DNA of 64,000 nucleotides from UBA947 sp031550975 (GTDB lineage Bacteria; Cyanobacteriota; Vampirovibrionia; Gastranaerophilales; Gastranaerophilaceae). The position numbers and the translations under genes were made by a program. Shown here in pieces: positions 1 through 7,776 of the stretch (its first letter is position 1; each line of letters begins with the position of its first letter). The notes beneath the pieces are model-generated. The model searched no databases, was not told the origin of the DNA, and worked only from the letters and a program-made list of their open reading frames with translations. Where the stretch lies: positions 1 to 64,000 of the forward strand of contig JAVBOC010000008.1 in the NCBI GenBank assembly GCA_031550975.1. Direction: 5' to 3'.

Positions 1-1
1 T

Positions 2-1279
2 GTTTGCGATTGCCCTCAAAATGAAACAAGAGTTCAAGGCTACTGCGTTCCTAATGATATGGTTTGTGGAGACGGAACAAAGGTGTTAATTTGCGGTCAG
101 TGCGTAGACCCTCGAGGTACACAACAGTGCAGCGGTAAAGACGCAACCGGTAACTACGCCGCAGGATTAATTCTGGTACCCGGCGGTAAGTGCTTGGATA
201 TAACAAACCAGCCGACCTGCCCACCATTCCCTGATGGCTGGAACCCGGGCGGACCTGGCTTGCCGCCAGCTTTGCCCAATGGTCCGAATTGCTGCCCTAT
301 AGGTCCTGCGTCTGAATATGACGTGTCATGCATGGATAATAGTAATTGGGAATTGCAATGGTGTGAGAAATGCTGTCCTGACGGTGACCAAACATGTAAT
401 GATATGACAGGTTTGGGCTTTTGTTCTGACTTTTGTTGCCCTGTAGATGATTGGGATTGTAAAAACACTGACGGCTTTGCTTGGTGTCCAGAGGAGCTTC
501 CAGAGGACCCTCGGTGCGCTGATGGTTCAGTTGAATTTAGGTGGGATGATTTTGGCGACGGCCAGCGGATTACCTCATGTAATATAAGATACCCAAAAGG
601 TGGCGATGATCAGACAAGCGCAAGAAATACTTGTATAAGTTTAGGCGGACGACTTCCGAAGCTAGGGGGCTCTTCTATATCTTGTAGTGCTTCAAATCAG
701 ACTGCATGTTCGTTAGAAATGCGTAAACTAATAAATTATGTCCCAAGTTACGTTTTCTATTGGCTGGATGATTATGTTGATTGGTCCACTGGCGGTTATA
801 CTTTGGTAAATAAGCGGATTGAGACCAAAAGAACATCTTGGGATTTATCAGCTCGCTGTATTAAAGGAAATGTGGCAGACCTGCCAGGTCCCTGTGATTT
901 CGGAGATGATGGGACTGGAAGATGGCATTACCATAGTGGAAGCGGGATGTGTTATCTTGACAGAAATGATCTGGGGGGTTCCGGTCATTACGAATGGGGT
1001 ACAGAAGGTCTTATTGATTGGCGAAACACGGCAAGACATTTCTGTGGTTGGCATTATGGATATTTACCTAGTACTGCAGAATCGAATGAGATTGCAGGCC
1101 TAGAGTCATTCGGTATCAGGAATGTTTTCCTCACAGACGATAAACACAAAGTTCCTGCTATGGATTACGGACCCCATCCTCTTTATTATTCTCATGATGG
1201 CAAGGTCAAGAACCTTATGAACCAAACATCGGGAATATTCCCTGAAATAGCCTGTGTCAGATACCCTAGAAGCAACTAA
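2..1279 (+). CDS. Cys-rich surface protein, 5'-truncated by window edge
   Basis: The reading frame is open to the left edge, so this is the C-terminal part of a longer protein; the first ATG at 59 is internal. About 425 codons are visible. The sequence is very rich in Cys, Gly and Trp, with paired cysteines (for example CCPDGDQTC and DFCCPVDDWDC), which suggests a disulfide-bonded extracellular protein. Two stretches (ARNTCISLGGRLPKL and ARHFCGWHYGYLPS) share an A-x3-C-x2/3-G-x-LP pattern, also seen at the C-termini of the prepilin at 20390 and the membrane protein at 24633; it loosely recalls C-type-lectin-like folds. A bidirectional terminator follows. I do not recognise a family and assign no function. 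Adhesin or pilus-associated protein is a guess. Confidence 0.7.
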   Translation, partial: VCDCPQNETRVQGYCVPNDMVCGDGTKVLICGQCVDPRGTQQCSGKDATGNYAAGLILVPGGKCLDITNQPTCPPFPDGWNPGGPGLPPALPNGPNCCPIGPASEYDVSCMDNSNWELQWCEKCCPDGDQTCNDMTGLGFCSDFCCPVDDWDCKNTDGFAWCPEELPEDPRCADGSVEFRWDDFGDGQRITSCNIRYPKGGDDQTSARNTCISLGGRLPKLGGSSISCSASNQTACSLEMRKLINYVPSYVFYWLDDYVDWSTGGYTLVNKRIETKRTSWDLSARCIKGNVADLPGPCDFGDDGTGRWHYHSGSGMCYLDRNDLGGSGHYEWGTEGLIDWRNTARHFCGWHYGYLPSTAESNEIAGLESFGIRNVFLTDDKHKVPAMDYGPHPLYYSHDGKVKNLMNQTSGIFPEIACVRYPRSN

Positions 1280-1292
1280 ATCATAAATATAA

Positions 1293-1320
1293 AAAGGCGG
1301 GATTTCCCGCCTTTGTTGTA
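1293..1320. terminator. Bidirectional intrinsic terminator
   Basis: A perfect 10-bp inverted repeat (AAAGGCGGGA / TCCCGCCTTT) with a 2-base spacer lies between two convergent genes. Both outer flanks supply a U-rich run, so it can end transcription from either side. Confidence 0.85.
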
Positions 1321-1349
1321 TATCTTATCTAAAACACTTTTTAAAAAAC

Positions 1350-1946
1350 CTAATCTAAATAGAAAGTTGTAATAACCTTGTGACCTTCTTCTGCGTAGCG
1401 AACAGCGCCGTGAAGGGTTTTTGAGGTATGTGATAGGAAACAGATTAATTGGTTGCAGTCGTCAATAATTTCGCGGTTACAAACGCGTGAAGCGTCAGCC
1501 AGTGTCATCATTGCGCGGTCAGGATGTTCAATAATATTTGGAATTCCGATAAGCTGATTTTGAACATCGCTTGGCTGTTGGCCGATTGTTTGGGGCAGAA
1601 TAACTTTTAATTTATCAGGGTTTGCTTTCATAGCGCCGCGGATTGCAGCTGCGTTCGTTCCTGATGAGCCGCCCGAAGTAATAATTGTGTTACCCTGCTT
1701 AACCAGCGCGGTCGCAAGGGTTTCGATCAACTGTTGATGTGTGATAGGAAGATTACGGCTTCCGATGATTGCAATTCTTTTTGCAGCCTGTTTAATGGTC
1801 GCAAGTTCCATCGCCAACTCGTCGATTGTGTCCGGGGAATCATTATTCACCGTGTCCAAATCATCAATCGGAACCGTGATTGACGGTTGTTTATCTTCAC
1901 CACTAAAATTTACTACAGAATCTATATCTTTGTCTACAATTGCCAT
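1350..1946 (-). CDS. Cyanobacterial-type DprA-like Rossmann protein
   Basis: 198 aa. The first ~50 residues are acidic and low in complexity. They are followed by a Rossmann-like domain with RIAIIGSRNLPITHQ near residue 57 and ITSGGSSGTNAAAIRGAM near 88, the nucleotide-binding Gly motifs of the DprA/Smf and LOG superfamily. DprA proper loads RecA on single-stranded DNA; this short version lacks the extra DprA domains. Its sequence closely matches, from memory, the ~190-aa protein annotated in Cyanobacteria as DNA recombination-mediator protein A, so function is uncertain while phylogenetic signal is strong. A Shine-Dalgarno (AGGTAGGG) precedes the ATG. It stands alone and shares the terminator at 1293 with the upstream gene. 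Confidence 0.8.
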   Translation of the reverse strand: MAIVDKDIDSVVNFSGEDKQPSITVPIDDLDTVNNDSPDTIDELAMELATIKQAAKRIAIIGSRNLPITHQQLIETLATALVKQGNTIITSGGSSGTNAAAIRGAMKANPDKLKVILPQTIGQQPSDVQNQLIGIPNIIEHPDRAMMTLADASRVCNREIIDDCNQLICFLSHTSKTLHGAVRYAEEGHKVITTFYLD

Positions 1947-2159
1947 ATTTTACCCTACCTGTTTTCGTGCTATTATGTTGTTACACATAAGTATTATGAG
2001 TGTAGCATAGTTTTTAAAATTTGACAAGCGGATTTGCCTTCTTTGGTCGTTGAGCCGAGGGCGAAACGTACCAAATGGCCTCACGGTTTAACCAAAATCA
2101 TGACGATAAGTCAACACAAGCAAACAGTGAGACGGCAAGACTGAGCGTAGCAAGACAGC

Positions 2160-2237
2160 GGATTTTCGGTAGGGCGAGCGAAGCGAACCCGTGAGTTGGA
2201 GGGAAACCACGCTTTTCCGACAACCCGAATAATCCAA
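2160..2237 (+). repeat. Element B copy 1 (MITE-like, ~78 bp)
   Basis: Begins GGATTTTCGG and ends CCGAATAATCC(AA), so the ends are imperfect inverted repeats (GGATTTTCGG against GGATTATTCGG). It fills most of the region directly upstream of the helicase start at 2248. The rest of the gap 1947-2247 holds no gene I can support; it has a GAGCGTAGCAAGAC stretch that resembles sequence near 7690 and 52873. Confidence 0.7.
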
Positions 2238-2247
2238 GACGGGGGAT

Positions 2248-4779
2248 ATGGAAGAGATACTAAACAGCTTAAATGAAGAGCAGTTGGAAGCGGTGAAAAC
2301 CACCTCCGGCGCGCTTTTGATTTTGGCCGGTGCCGGCAGCGGCAAGACCCGCGTGCTTACTTCCCGTATCGCTTATATGATTAAGAATGGGGTTCGTCCG
2401 CGCGACATTTTGGCTGTAACGTTCACCAACAAAGCAGCTAAAGAGATGAAAGAGCGTCTTGGGATAATTTTGGGCGAAAACACTGTAAAATATATGCAGG
2501 TCGGGACTTTCCACGGGATTTGCGGAAGAATTTTGCGCGAAAATATTGAACAATACCAGTTCCAATCAGGAAAAGCCCTGGATAAAAACTTCACGATTTA
2601 CGATGAAACAGATTCGCTTGCAGTCATTAAACAAGCGGTGAAAAAACTCAATCTTGACGAGAAAATTTATGCGCCAAAACTGATTAAAACAGTAATTTCT
2701 AACGCGAAAAACAAAATGCAGGATGCTTATAGCTACCAAACTTTTGCGCGCGATTTCCGTTCGCAAAAAATTGCTGCCGTGTTTGAGGAATATGAAAATT
2801 CTCTAAACAACAACAACGCAATCGATTTTGACGATATGCTTTTGTTGACTGTTAAATTGCTTGAACAAAACGCGGAAGTTCGCACATATTACCACGAGCG
2901 TTTTAAACATATTTTGGTGGACGAATACCAGGATACTAACCTTGCTCAGTATAAATTGGTTAATATGTTGTACACAAATAACCTGCCGGAAGTTGATGAA
3001 AGCCGCTCGTTGTGTGTGGTCGGTGATGTTGACCAATCGATTTACAGCTGGCGCGGGGCGGATTACACGATTATTTTAAACTTCCAAAAAGATTTCAAAA
3101 ACGCCAAACTGATTAAACTGGAGCAGAATTACCGCTCAACGGCAAACATTTTGAATGTCGCAAACGCCATTATTGAGAACAATACCGAGCGCGTAGAAAA
3201 ATTCCTTTACTCACAAAAAGGGGAAGGCTCGCCTATTGATTATTTTGAAGCGCAAGACGAAGCTGATGAAGCCAATTTTGTAGCCAGCAGAATTAAACAG
3301 GATTCAGGCGAGGACTACAACCGCTATGCGATTTTGTACCGCACCAATTCCCAATCCCGTGCGCTGGAAGAAGCCCTTATGGCGGCAGGCATCCCGTACC
3401 GAATTTATGGCGGGTTAAAGTTCTACGACCGTAAGGAAATTAAAGATATTATCGCTTATTTGCGCCTGATTTATAACACGGACGATTCGCAGAGTTTGCG
3501 CCGGATTGTTAATGTGCCGAAGCGCGCGATTGGTGACACCACAATTAAGACGCTCGCGGAATTTGCTGGCAGTCAGGATGTGAGCCTATTTGAGGCGATT
3601 AAAAGAATTGACGAATCGGAGTTGTCCCCGAAAGTTCAGTCTAAATTAAAAGATTTTGCCGAACTTATTATAAAATTCCAAGAAGCGGTTAAAACCTATC
3701 CGCTACGAGAGTTTGTGACACTTGTTATTGAAAAAACGGGCTATTTAGCTCAATTGCAACAGCAAAACACTCCTGAAGCCGAAGCGGATATCGAAAACTT
3801 GCAGGAATTGGTTAACGTCGCTGGCGAATTTGAACCGGAAGAAATCGACAATATGTTGGGCGAATTTCTCCAGCAGGTTGCGCTTGTGTCTGATATTGAC
3901 GGCTTAGAAAACATCTCAAACAACGTAACTTTAATGACCCTTCACTCGGCAAAAGGGCTTGAGTATCCTGAGGTTTTCTTGGCTGGTTGTGACGAGGGGA
4001 TTTTCCCGCACATGAGGACTTTTGCAAACAACAAGGAACTTGAAGAGGAACGTCGATTGATGTATGTGGGGGTTACGCGCGCGGAAGAAAAACTATATTT
4101 GCTTAGCGCAAAACGCCGTCAGATGTGGGGCGAATACAAATATTACAACCCGAGCCGGTTCTTAGAAGAAATCCCGCAACAGTTGTTAAATTCCATCGCG
4201 TTTGAGGGTTCAACCAGCGGCTCATCAACGTTTAGAAATGCAGTCCACAAAGGCAAAAGTGCTAACCATTCAACTGTTCAACCATTCAACTATTCAACCC
4301 CTGTCCAAGCTGACAAAGACGGGTTTGTAAAATCCTCAACAGGTTTTGGTAAGGGCTTTGTAGCTCCAAATTCAGGAACTAGGAACAAGGGATTAGGGAC
4401 TAGCAGGTCATCCACACCTCAGGGCAACCGTACTCCACAGCGCACTATTTTAACCAAATCCGCTGCTAATAAAGCCAAAGACGACGAGAAGGTTGCGGAA
4501 TTTTTCAAAGACAACGCGATTAAGCGGATGCTGGAGGAAAAGAAAAAGAACGACCAGGCGGAACTTTTGGCACGTCAGGAGCGTGAACGCAAACTGCAAG
4601 AGTCCCAACCGATTGAATATATTTTTAACGAAGGGGAGCGGGTTTTCCACGAAAAACTCGGTATCGGCCACATTCAAGACGTGACCCAAATCGGCGACAG
4701 CATTATGTACACAATCGATTTTGGCAAACTCGGCAAAAAAGCCATGGACGCGGCTTATGCACGGTTGAAGAAGTTCTAA
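2248..4779 (+). CDS. pcrA: ATP-dependent DNA helicase, UvrD/PcrA family
   Basis: 843 aa SF1A helicase that unwinds DNA 3'-5' in repair and replication. Motifs in order: Q-motif LNEEQLEAV, Walker A GAGSGKTRVLTSR near residue 30, DEYQDTN (Walker B), GDVDQSIYSWRGA, LEQNYRST, TLHSAKGLEYPEVFL and MYVGVTRA. The C-terminal ~200 residues are poorly conserved and end in the Tudor-like GERVFHEKLGIGHIQDV segment typical of PcrA. The linker near residues 672-720 is encoded by two repeat families: octamers giving NHSTVQPFNYSTP (4263-4300) and a GGGACTA array giving SGTRNKGLGTS (4374-4403). The start is set by a GGGGG Shine-Dalgarno 5 bases upstream. The promoter region is occupied by element B. Confidence 0.95.
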   Translation: MEEILNSLNEEQLEAVKTTSGALLILAGAGSGKTRVLTSRIAYMIKNGVRPRDILAVTFTNKAAKEMKERLGIILGENTVKYMQVGTFHGICGRILRENIEQYQFQSGKALDKNFTIYDETDSLAVIKQAVKKLNLDEKIYAPKLIKTVISNAKNKMQDAYSYQTFARDFRSQKIAAVFEEYENSLNNNNAIDFDDMLLLTVKLLEQNAEVRTYYHERFKHILVDEYQDTNLAQYKLVNMLYTNNLPEVDESRSLCVVGDVDQSIYSWRGADYTIILNFQKDFKNAKLIKLEQNYRSTANILNVANAIIENNTERVEKFLYSQKGEGSPIDYFEAQDEADEANFVASRIKQDSGEDYNRYAILYRTNSQSRALEEALMAAGIPYRIYGGLKFYDRKEIKDIIAYLRLIYNTDDSQSLRRIVNVPKRAIGDTTIKTLAEFAGSQDVSLFEAIKRIDESELSPKVQSKLKDFAELIIKFQEAVKTYPLREFVTLVIEKTGYLAQLQQQNTPEAEADIENLQELVNVAGEFEPEEIDNMLGEFLQQVALVSDIDGLENISNNVTLMTLHSAKGLEYPEVFLAGCDEGIFPHMRTFANNKELEEERRLMYVGVTRAEEKLYLLSAKRRQMWGEYKYYNPSRFLEEIPQQLLNSIAFEGSTSGSSTFRNAVHKGKSANHSTVQPFNYSTPVQADKDGFVKSSTGFGKGFVAPNSGTRNKGLGTSRSSTPQGNRTPQRTILTKSAANKAKDDEKVAEFFKDNAIKRMLEEKKKNDQAELLARQERERKLQESQPIEYIFNEGERVFHEKLGIGHIQDVTQIGDSIMYTIDFGKLGKKAMDAAYARLKKF
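4263..4300 (+). repeat. ATTCAACC-type octamer array inside pcrA
   Basis: Four to five copies of an 8-bp unit (ATTCAACY) in tandem, read in frame as NHSTVQPFNYST. The same array occurs in the CCA-adding enzyme and, inverted, in threonine synthase. Confidence 0.8.
4374..4403 (+). repeat. GGGACTA-type heptamer array inside pcrA
   Basis: Degenerate tandem heptamers (GGAACTA, GGAACAA, GGGATTA, GGGACTA) translated in frame as GTRNKGLGTS in the disordered linker of the helicase. Confidence 0.75.
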
Positions 4780-4814
4780 ATTATACAAATATTATGCGCT
4801 AGTTTTTCTCTATT

Positions 4815-4903
4815 CCGTCATGCTGAGGGCTTTAGCCCGAAGCATCGCAAAGTCATGGCATATATACAAATGTTGAGATTCTTCGCTACGCTCAGAATGA
4901 CGG
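4815..4903. repeat. Palindromic repeat C copy 1
   Basis: Starts CCGTCATGCTGAG and ends CTCAGAATGACGG, so the ends are inverted repeats. It lies between the pcrA stop and the GIY-YIG promoter, and its folded RNA could act as a terminator or mRNA stabiliser. Other copies lie at 17683, 18278, 20406, 35346, 44356 (half), 45612, 49175 and 50446. Confidence 0.8.
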
Positions 4904-4910
4904 GAGCTTT

Positions 4911-4921
4911 TATGTTATATT
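4911..4921 (+). promoter_or_regulatory. Extended -10 promoter, predicted leaderless
   Basis: TATGTTATATT contains TGn plus TATATT. The hexamer ends 6 bases before the ATG at 4928, and no Shine-Dalgarno is present, so transcription should start at or next to the ATG. Confidence 0.6.
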
Positions 4922-4927
4922 GCAAGT

Positions 4928-5221
4928 ATGGAAAAACAAGGTTATGTTTATATTTTGACTAATGAACACAATAGCGTGCTTTATACGGGGATCACATCCA
5001 ATTTGCCCAAGAGAATGCATGAGCATAAGAATGGTTTATACAAGGGTTTCTCACAGAAATATAGTTTAAAGAAACTTGTTTATTGTGAACAATATCAATT
5101 GGTAAAGGATGCTATTGATAGAGAAAAATATATAAAAGGTAAAAAGAGACAATTTAAATGTGAATTAATAAATTCCCTAAACCCCAATTGGGATGATTTG
5201 TCCAACAACATGGATTTTTAA
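4928..5221 (+). CDS. GIY-YIG nuclease superfamily protein
   Basis: 97 aa, a stand-alone GIY-YIG domain of the UPF0213/YhbQ type. The signature is YVYILTNEHNSVLYTGIT at the N-terminus (the GIY and YIG positions read YVY and YTG), followed by the conserved R in LPKRMHEHK and the Glu in AIDREKYIKGKKR. Short members of this family are common in bacteria and their substrate is mostly unknown; UvrC and homing endonucleases share the fold. The gene sits alone between palindromic repeat C and the convergent ffh. The predicted promoter abuts the start codon. Confidence 0.85.
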   Translation: MEKQGYVYILTNEHNSVLYTGITSNLPKRMHEHKNGLYKGFSQKYSLKKLVYCEQYQLVKDAIDREKYIKGKKRQFKCELINSLNPNWDDLSNNMDF

Positions 5222-5235
5222 TGCCTTGTTATTAA

Positions 5236-6813
5236 TTACTTAAACTTCCGCTTCATTTTTGCAGTGTCGCTGATAGGTTTTGGTGCTCCGCCGCCGCCCA
5301 TCATAGCGCGCATTTGGTCGGCTTTGCCTTTCATCCCGGCAAGCCCGCCCATTTTCCCGCCGCCCATAGATTTACCCCCGCCGAGCATGCTTTTCATGTC
5401 GTGCATGCCTTTCATCGCGCCGCGCATCTGCTCAAATTGTTTGATAAATTCGTTGACTTCCTGCAACGGAATCCCGCTCCCTGCGGCAATCCGTTTTTTG
5501 CGGTTCTGATTTAGAAGCTGTGGGTTAGCGCGCTCATCCGGCGTCATACTCTGGATAAAAACCTCAATTCGCTTAAACTGTTTTTCGCCCATGTGAGAAA
5601 TCTTTTCGCGCTCATCCTTGCCCATTTTTAACCCCGGAATCATCCCGAGCAAGCTATCCATCGAGCCCAACATTTTCATCTGCTTTTGCATTTTTAAAAA
5701 GTCATCAAACGAAAACTCCGCTTTTTTCATCTTTTCTTCGAGTTCTTTTGCCTGTTTTTCGTCAAAAACCTCTTGCGCGCGCTCCACAAGCGACACAATA
5801 TCGCCCATGCCAAGAATCCGATTCGCCATCCGCTCAGGATAAAAATCTTCCAGCGCGTTTAGTTTTTCGCCCGTCCCTGTTAGTTTAATAGGTTTTCCTG
5901 TACAGCAAACAACGCTTAACGCTGCGCCCCCGCGTGAATCGCCGTCGAGCTTGGTTAAAACTAAACCAGTAACCCCGATTTGAGCGTCAAAATTCTCTGC
6001 GACATTTACCGCCTCTTGACCTGTCATAGCGTCAATTACGAGAAGTTTTTCCGCGGGCTTAAAAATCCTATCAATAAGGAGTAATTCTGCCATCATCTCG
6101 GTGTCAATCTGCAAACGCCCAGCCGTGTCCAAAATCAAAGTGTCGAAATTATTTGCCCGGGCATACTCAATCGCACCGCGCACGATTTCTTGCACGCTTT
6201 TTGAACCGTTCTGCGCCTGTGCAATCAAAGATTGCTCCGCTCCTTCCGCTCCCGCTCCAGTCGCAACGGCGCTTCGTAGTGTTGCGCCCTGCTCCGCCGG
6301 CTGGTCGCCGCTGTGTGCGGGCTTCACACCGGTTTCGCCTGTGAAAACTTCTGTTTCTGTCTGTTGACCGAGTGATTTAAGTTGATTTATCGCCGCCGGG
6401 CGGTAAACGTCGCAGGCGACCAAAAGCGGGTTTCTGCCCTCTTTTTTTAATTTAACAGCGAGCTTTGCGCTTGAAGTGGTTTTGCCTGAACCTTGCAAAC
6501 CCAGCATCATAATCAAATTCGGGCTGCCTTCCAAGTTCAACGGAACATTGGTTTTGCCCAAAATCTCAATCAATTCATCGTTAACGATTTTAATCAACTG
6601 CTGCGATGGGTCAACCCCTTTAATAATATTTTCGCCCTCGGCTTTGTCTTTTATCGCAGAAATAAAGCTTTTCACGACACGAAGGTTAACATCCGCCTCG
6701 AGCAAAGCACGACGAATCTCGCGCAACGCCTCTGCCATGTTATCTTGCGTCAACTCGCGCCCGCGCACCGAACCGATGATGTTTTGTAACTTATCGCCTA
6801 AATTATCTAGCAT
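5236..6813 (-). CDS. ffh: Signal recognition particle protein Ffh, with in-frame repeat insertion
   Basis: 525 aa. SRP54 binds 4.5S RNA and signal peptides and, with FtsY, delivers nascent proteins to the membrane. Visible parts are the N-domain (residues 1-~95), G1 GLQGSGKTTSSAKLA near 110, ACDVYRPAAINQL, DTAGRLQID, TKLDGDSRGGAALS, and a Met-rich M domain ending in Met/Gly-rich repeats. Between EVFTG and QNGSKSVQEIV (about residues 159-199) there is a 41-residue stretch not expected in the family, encoded by repeat element A, which also occurs in the methyltransferase at 44799. Removing it leaves a normal Ffh. The insertion lies in the G domain between the DVYRP motif and G3. Reading frame and GTPase motifs are intact, so the protein is probably functional. 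Confidence 0.95.
   Translation of the reverse strand: MLDNLGDKLQNIIGSVRGRELTQDNMAEALREIRRALLEADVNLRVVKSFISAIKDKAEGENIIKGVDPSQQLIKIVNDELIEILGKTNVPLNLEGSPNLIMMLGLQGSGKTTSSAKLAVKLKKEGRNPLLVACDVYRPAAINQLKSLGQQTETEVFTGETGVKPAHSGDQPAEQGATLRSAVATGAGAEGAEQSLIAQAQNGSKSVQEIVRGAIEYARANNFDTLILDTAGRLQIDTEMMAELLLIDRIFKPAEKLLVIDAMTGQEAVNVAENFDAQIGVTGLVLTKLDGDSRGGAALSVVCCTGKPIKLTGTGEKLNALEDFYPERMANRILGMGDIVSLVERAQEVFDEKQAKELEEKMKKAEFSFDDFLKMQKQMKMLGSMDSLLGMIPGLKMGKDEREKISHMGEKQFKRIEVFIQSMTPDERANPQLLNQNRKKRIAAGSGIPLQEVNEFIKQFEQMRGAMKGMHDMKSMLGGGKSMGGGKMGGLAGMKGKADQMRAMMGGGGAPKPISDTAKMKRKFK
6214..6340 (-). repeat. Element A copy 1, in frame inside ffh
   Basis: About 120 bp bounded by AGGCG on both sides (6214-6218 and 6336-6340). 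It is translated as a Gly/Ala-rich peptide containing GVKPAHSGDQPAEQGATLRS and AEQSLIAQA. The peptide and DNA match the methyltransferase insertion at 45189-45400, the only other copy here. The distance between the AGGCG repeats is 122, not a multiple of 3, so they may not be a simple target duplication. Confidence 0.8.
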
Positions 6814-7057
6814 TTTCTCACAATATCATAAAAATGAATGATTTCAATTGAAAACCGCTCTGCTAATATAAAACCATACTCCTTAGAAACTAAGATACAC
6901 ATATCCCTAATCAACAGCTATGCACCTCTGGTTCATGGCTTTTTTTTGCAAGGCTGAGCCTTGACCCACTATGCTAATATTGTGATGCAATGATTTTTTT
7001 GAAACGTAACGACCGCGGGAGATGTTCAAAAGAGCGAACGATTTATATTGGGTTTGC

Positions 7058-7468
7058 TTATTTAACTCCCATTGCGCTAACCAAATCCTTGCCGCTCTGA
7101 TTTCCTTTTACTCTGCACGCTTTCTTGCTGGTTCGGAGTTCAGAATATTCTTTAAATAACTCTAAGCTTAATTCTTTTGTCTCAAAATCCATAGCATGCC
7201 ACATGCTCTCGTTCACCCAGAATATATTAATATATTCATCATCGGTCATATAACCCCTTTCAATTTTTTTCAGAAAACCTTCATTCTTCATTTGGCTAAT
7301 TAAATCATTTGTAACACTCATTCGTTCTTGTTTTTGTTCAGAAGTCATCTTTGAGGTTGAAGATTCAATACTCTTTCTGTTGTCATCAGGTAAATTAGCG
7401 CAGAACAACGCAATAATAATTATTAAAAAGACTGCTGCTTTAATAGGTGATTCATTTTGTGCATCCAT
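7058..7468 (-). CDS. Small membrane-anchored protein, unknown
   Basis: 136 aa. A hydrophobic segment near residues 11-23 (AAVFLIIIIALFCANL) suggests one N-terminal membrane anchor or an uncleaved signal. The rest is hydrophilic, charged and mostly alpha-helical by composition. No motif is recognised. The start is supported by GGGGTAAG just upstream of the ATG. It lies downstream of tRNA-Ser on the same strand but is separated from it by the terminator at 7498. The gap 6814-7057 towards ffh holds no gene I can support, only AT-rich sequence and a small CAAGGCT/AGCCTTG inverted repeat. Confidence 0.55.
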   Translation of the reverse strand: MDAQNESPIKAAVFLIIIIALFCANLPDDNRKSIESSTSKMTSEQKQERMSVTNDLISQMKNEGFLKKIERGYMTDDEYINIFWVNESMWHAMDFETKELSLELFKEYSELRTSKKACRVKGNQSGKDLVSAMGVK

Positions 7469-7497
7469 ATCTTACCCCGTTTTCTAATTTTCTTAAA

Positions 7498-7520
7498 AAG
7501 AGCCCTTTCGGACTCTTTTT
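7498..7520 (-). terminator. Intrinsic terminator after tRNA-Ser
   Basis: On the minus strand AGAGTCC-GAAA-GGGCTCT forms a 7-bp stem (one G-U pair) with a GAAA tetraloop, followed by TTTTT. Confidence 0.8.
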
Positions 7521-7527
7521 TAAATTA

Positions 7528-7613
7528 GGAGGAAGTGGGATTCGAACCCACGGTACGCTCGCACGTACGACAGTTTTCAAGACTGCTCCGATCAACCGCT
7601 CCGGCATTCCTCC
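7528..7613 (-). tRNA. tRNA-Ser (UGA anticodon)
   Basis: 86 nt with the long variable arm of serine tRNAs. Acceptor GGAGGAA pairs with TTCCTCC, the anticodon loop reads CTTGAAA, and the T arm is GTGGG-TTCGAAT-CCCAC. The 3' CCA is not encoded, which agrees with the CCA-adding enzyme at 34641. The base at the discriminator position reads U in this window, which is uncommon for tRNA-Ser. Confidence 0.93.
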
Positions 7614-7776
7614 AAGCAATTTGGTTTTGCGCGAATATTCTAATTTTACGCGTTAAAAATCATTTGTCAAATCAATTATTTCGTGCGTTGTCTTGCTGCG
7701 CTCGCATTAAACGGCTCCGTTCGCCATTAAATCGAAAAGCGTCGTTTCCGCTTCAATGGCTCAACTCCACAAAATG

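Noticed and set aside
6214..6340. Frameshift or chimera in ffh
   Set aside because: Both sides are in one continuous frame with intact SRP54 motifs; the extra segment is explained by a repeat shared with another gene.
6990..7100. 36-codon frame 9 bases after a TGCTAATAT -10-like box
   Set aside because: It runs into the 3' end of the opposite gene and the composition does not look coding; kept only as a weak possibility.
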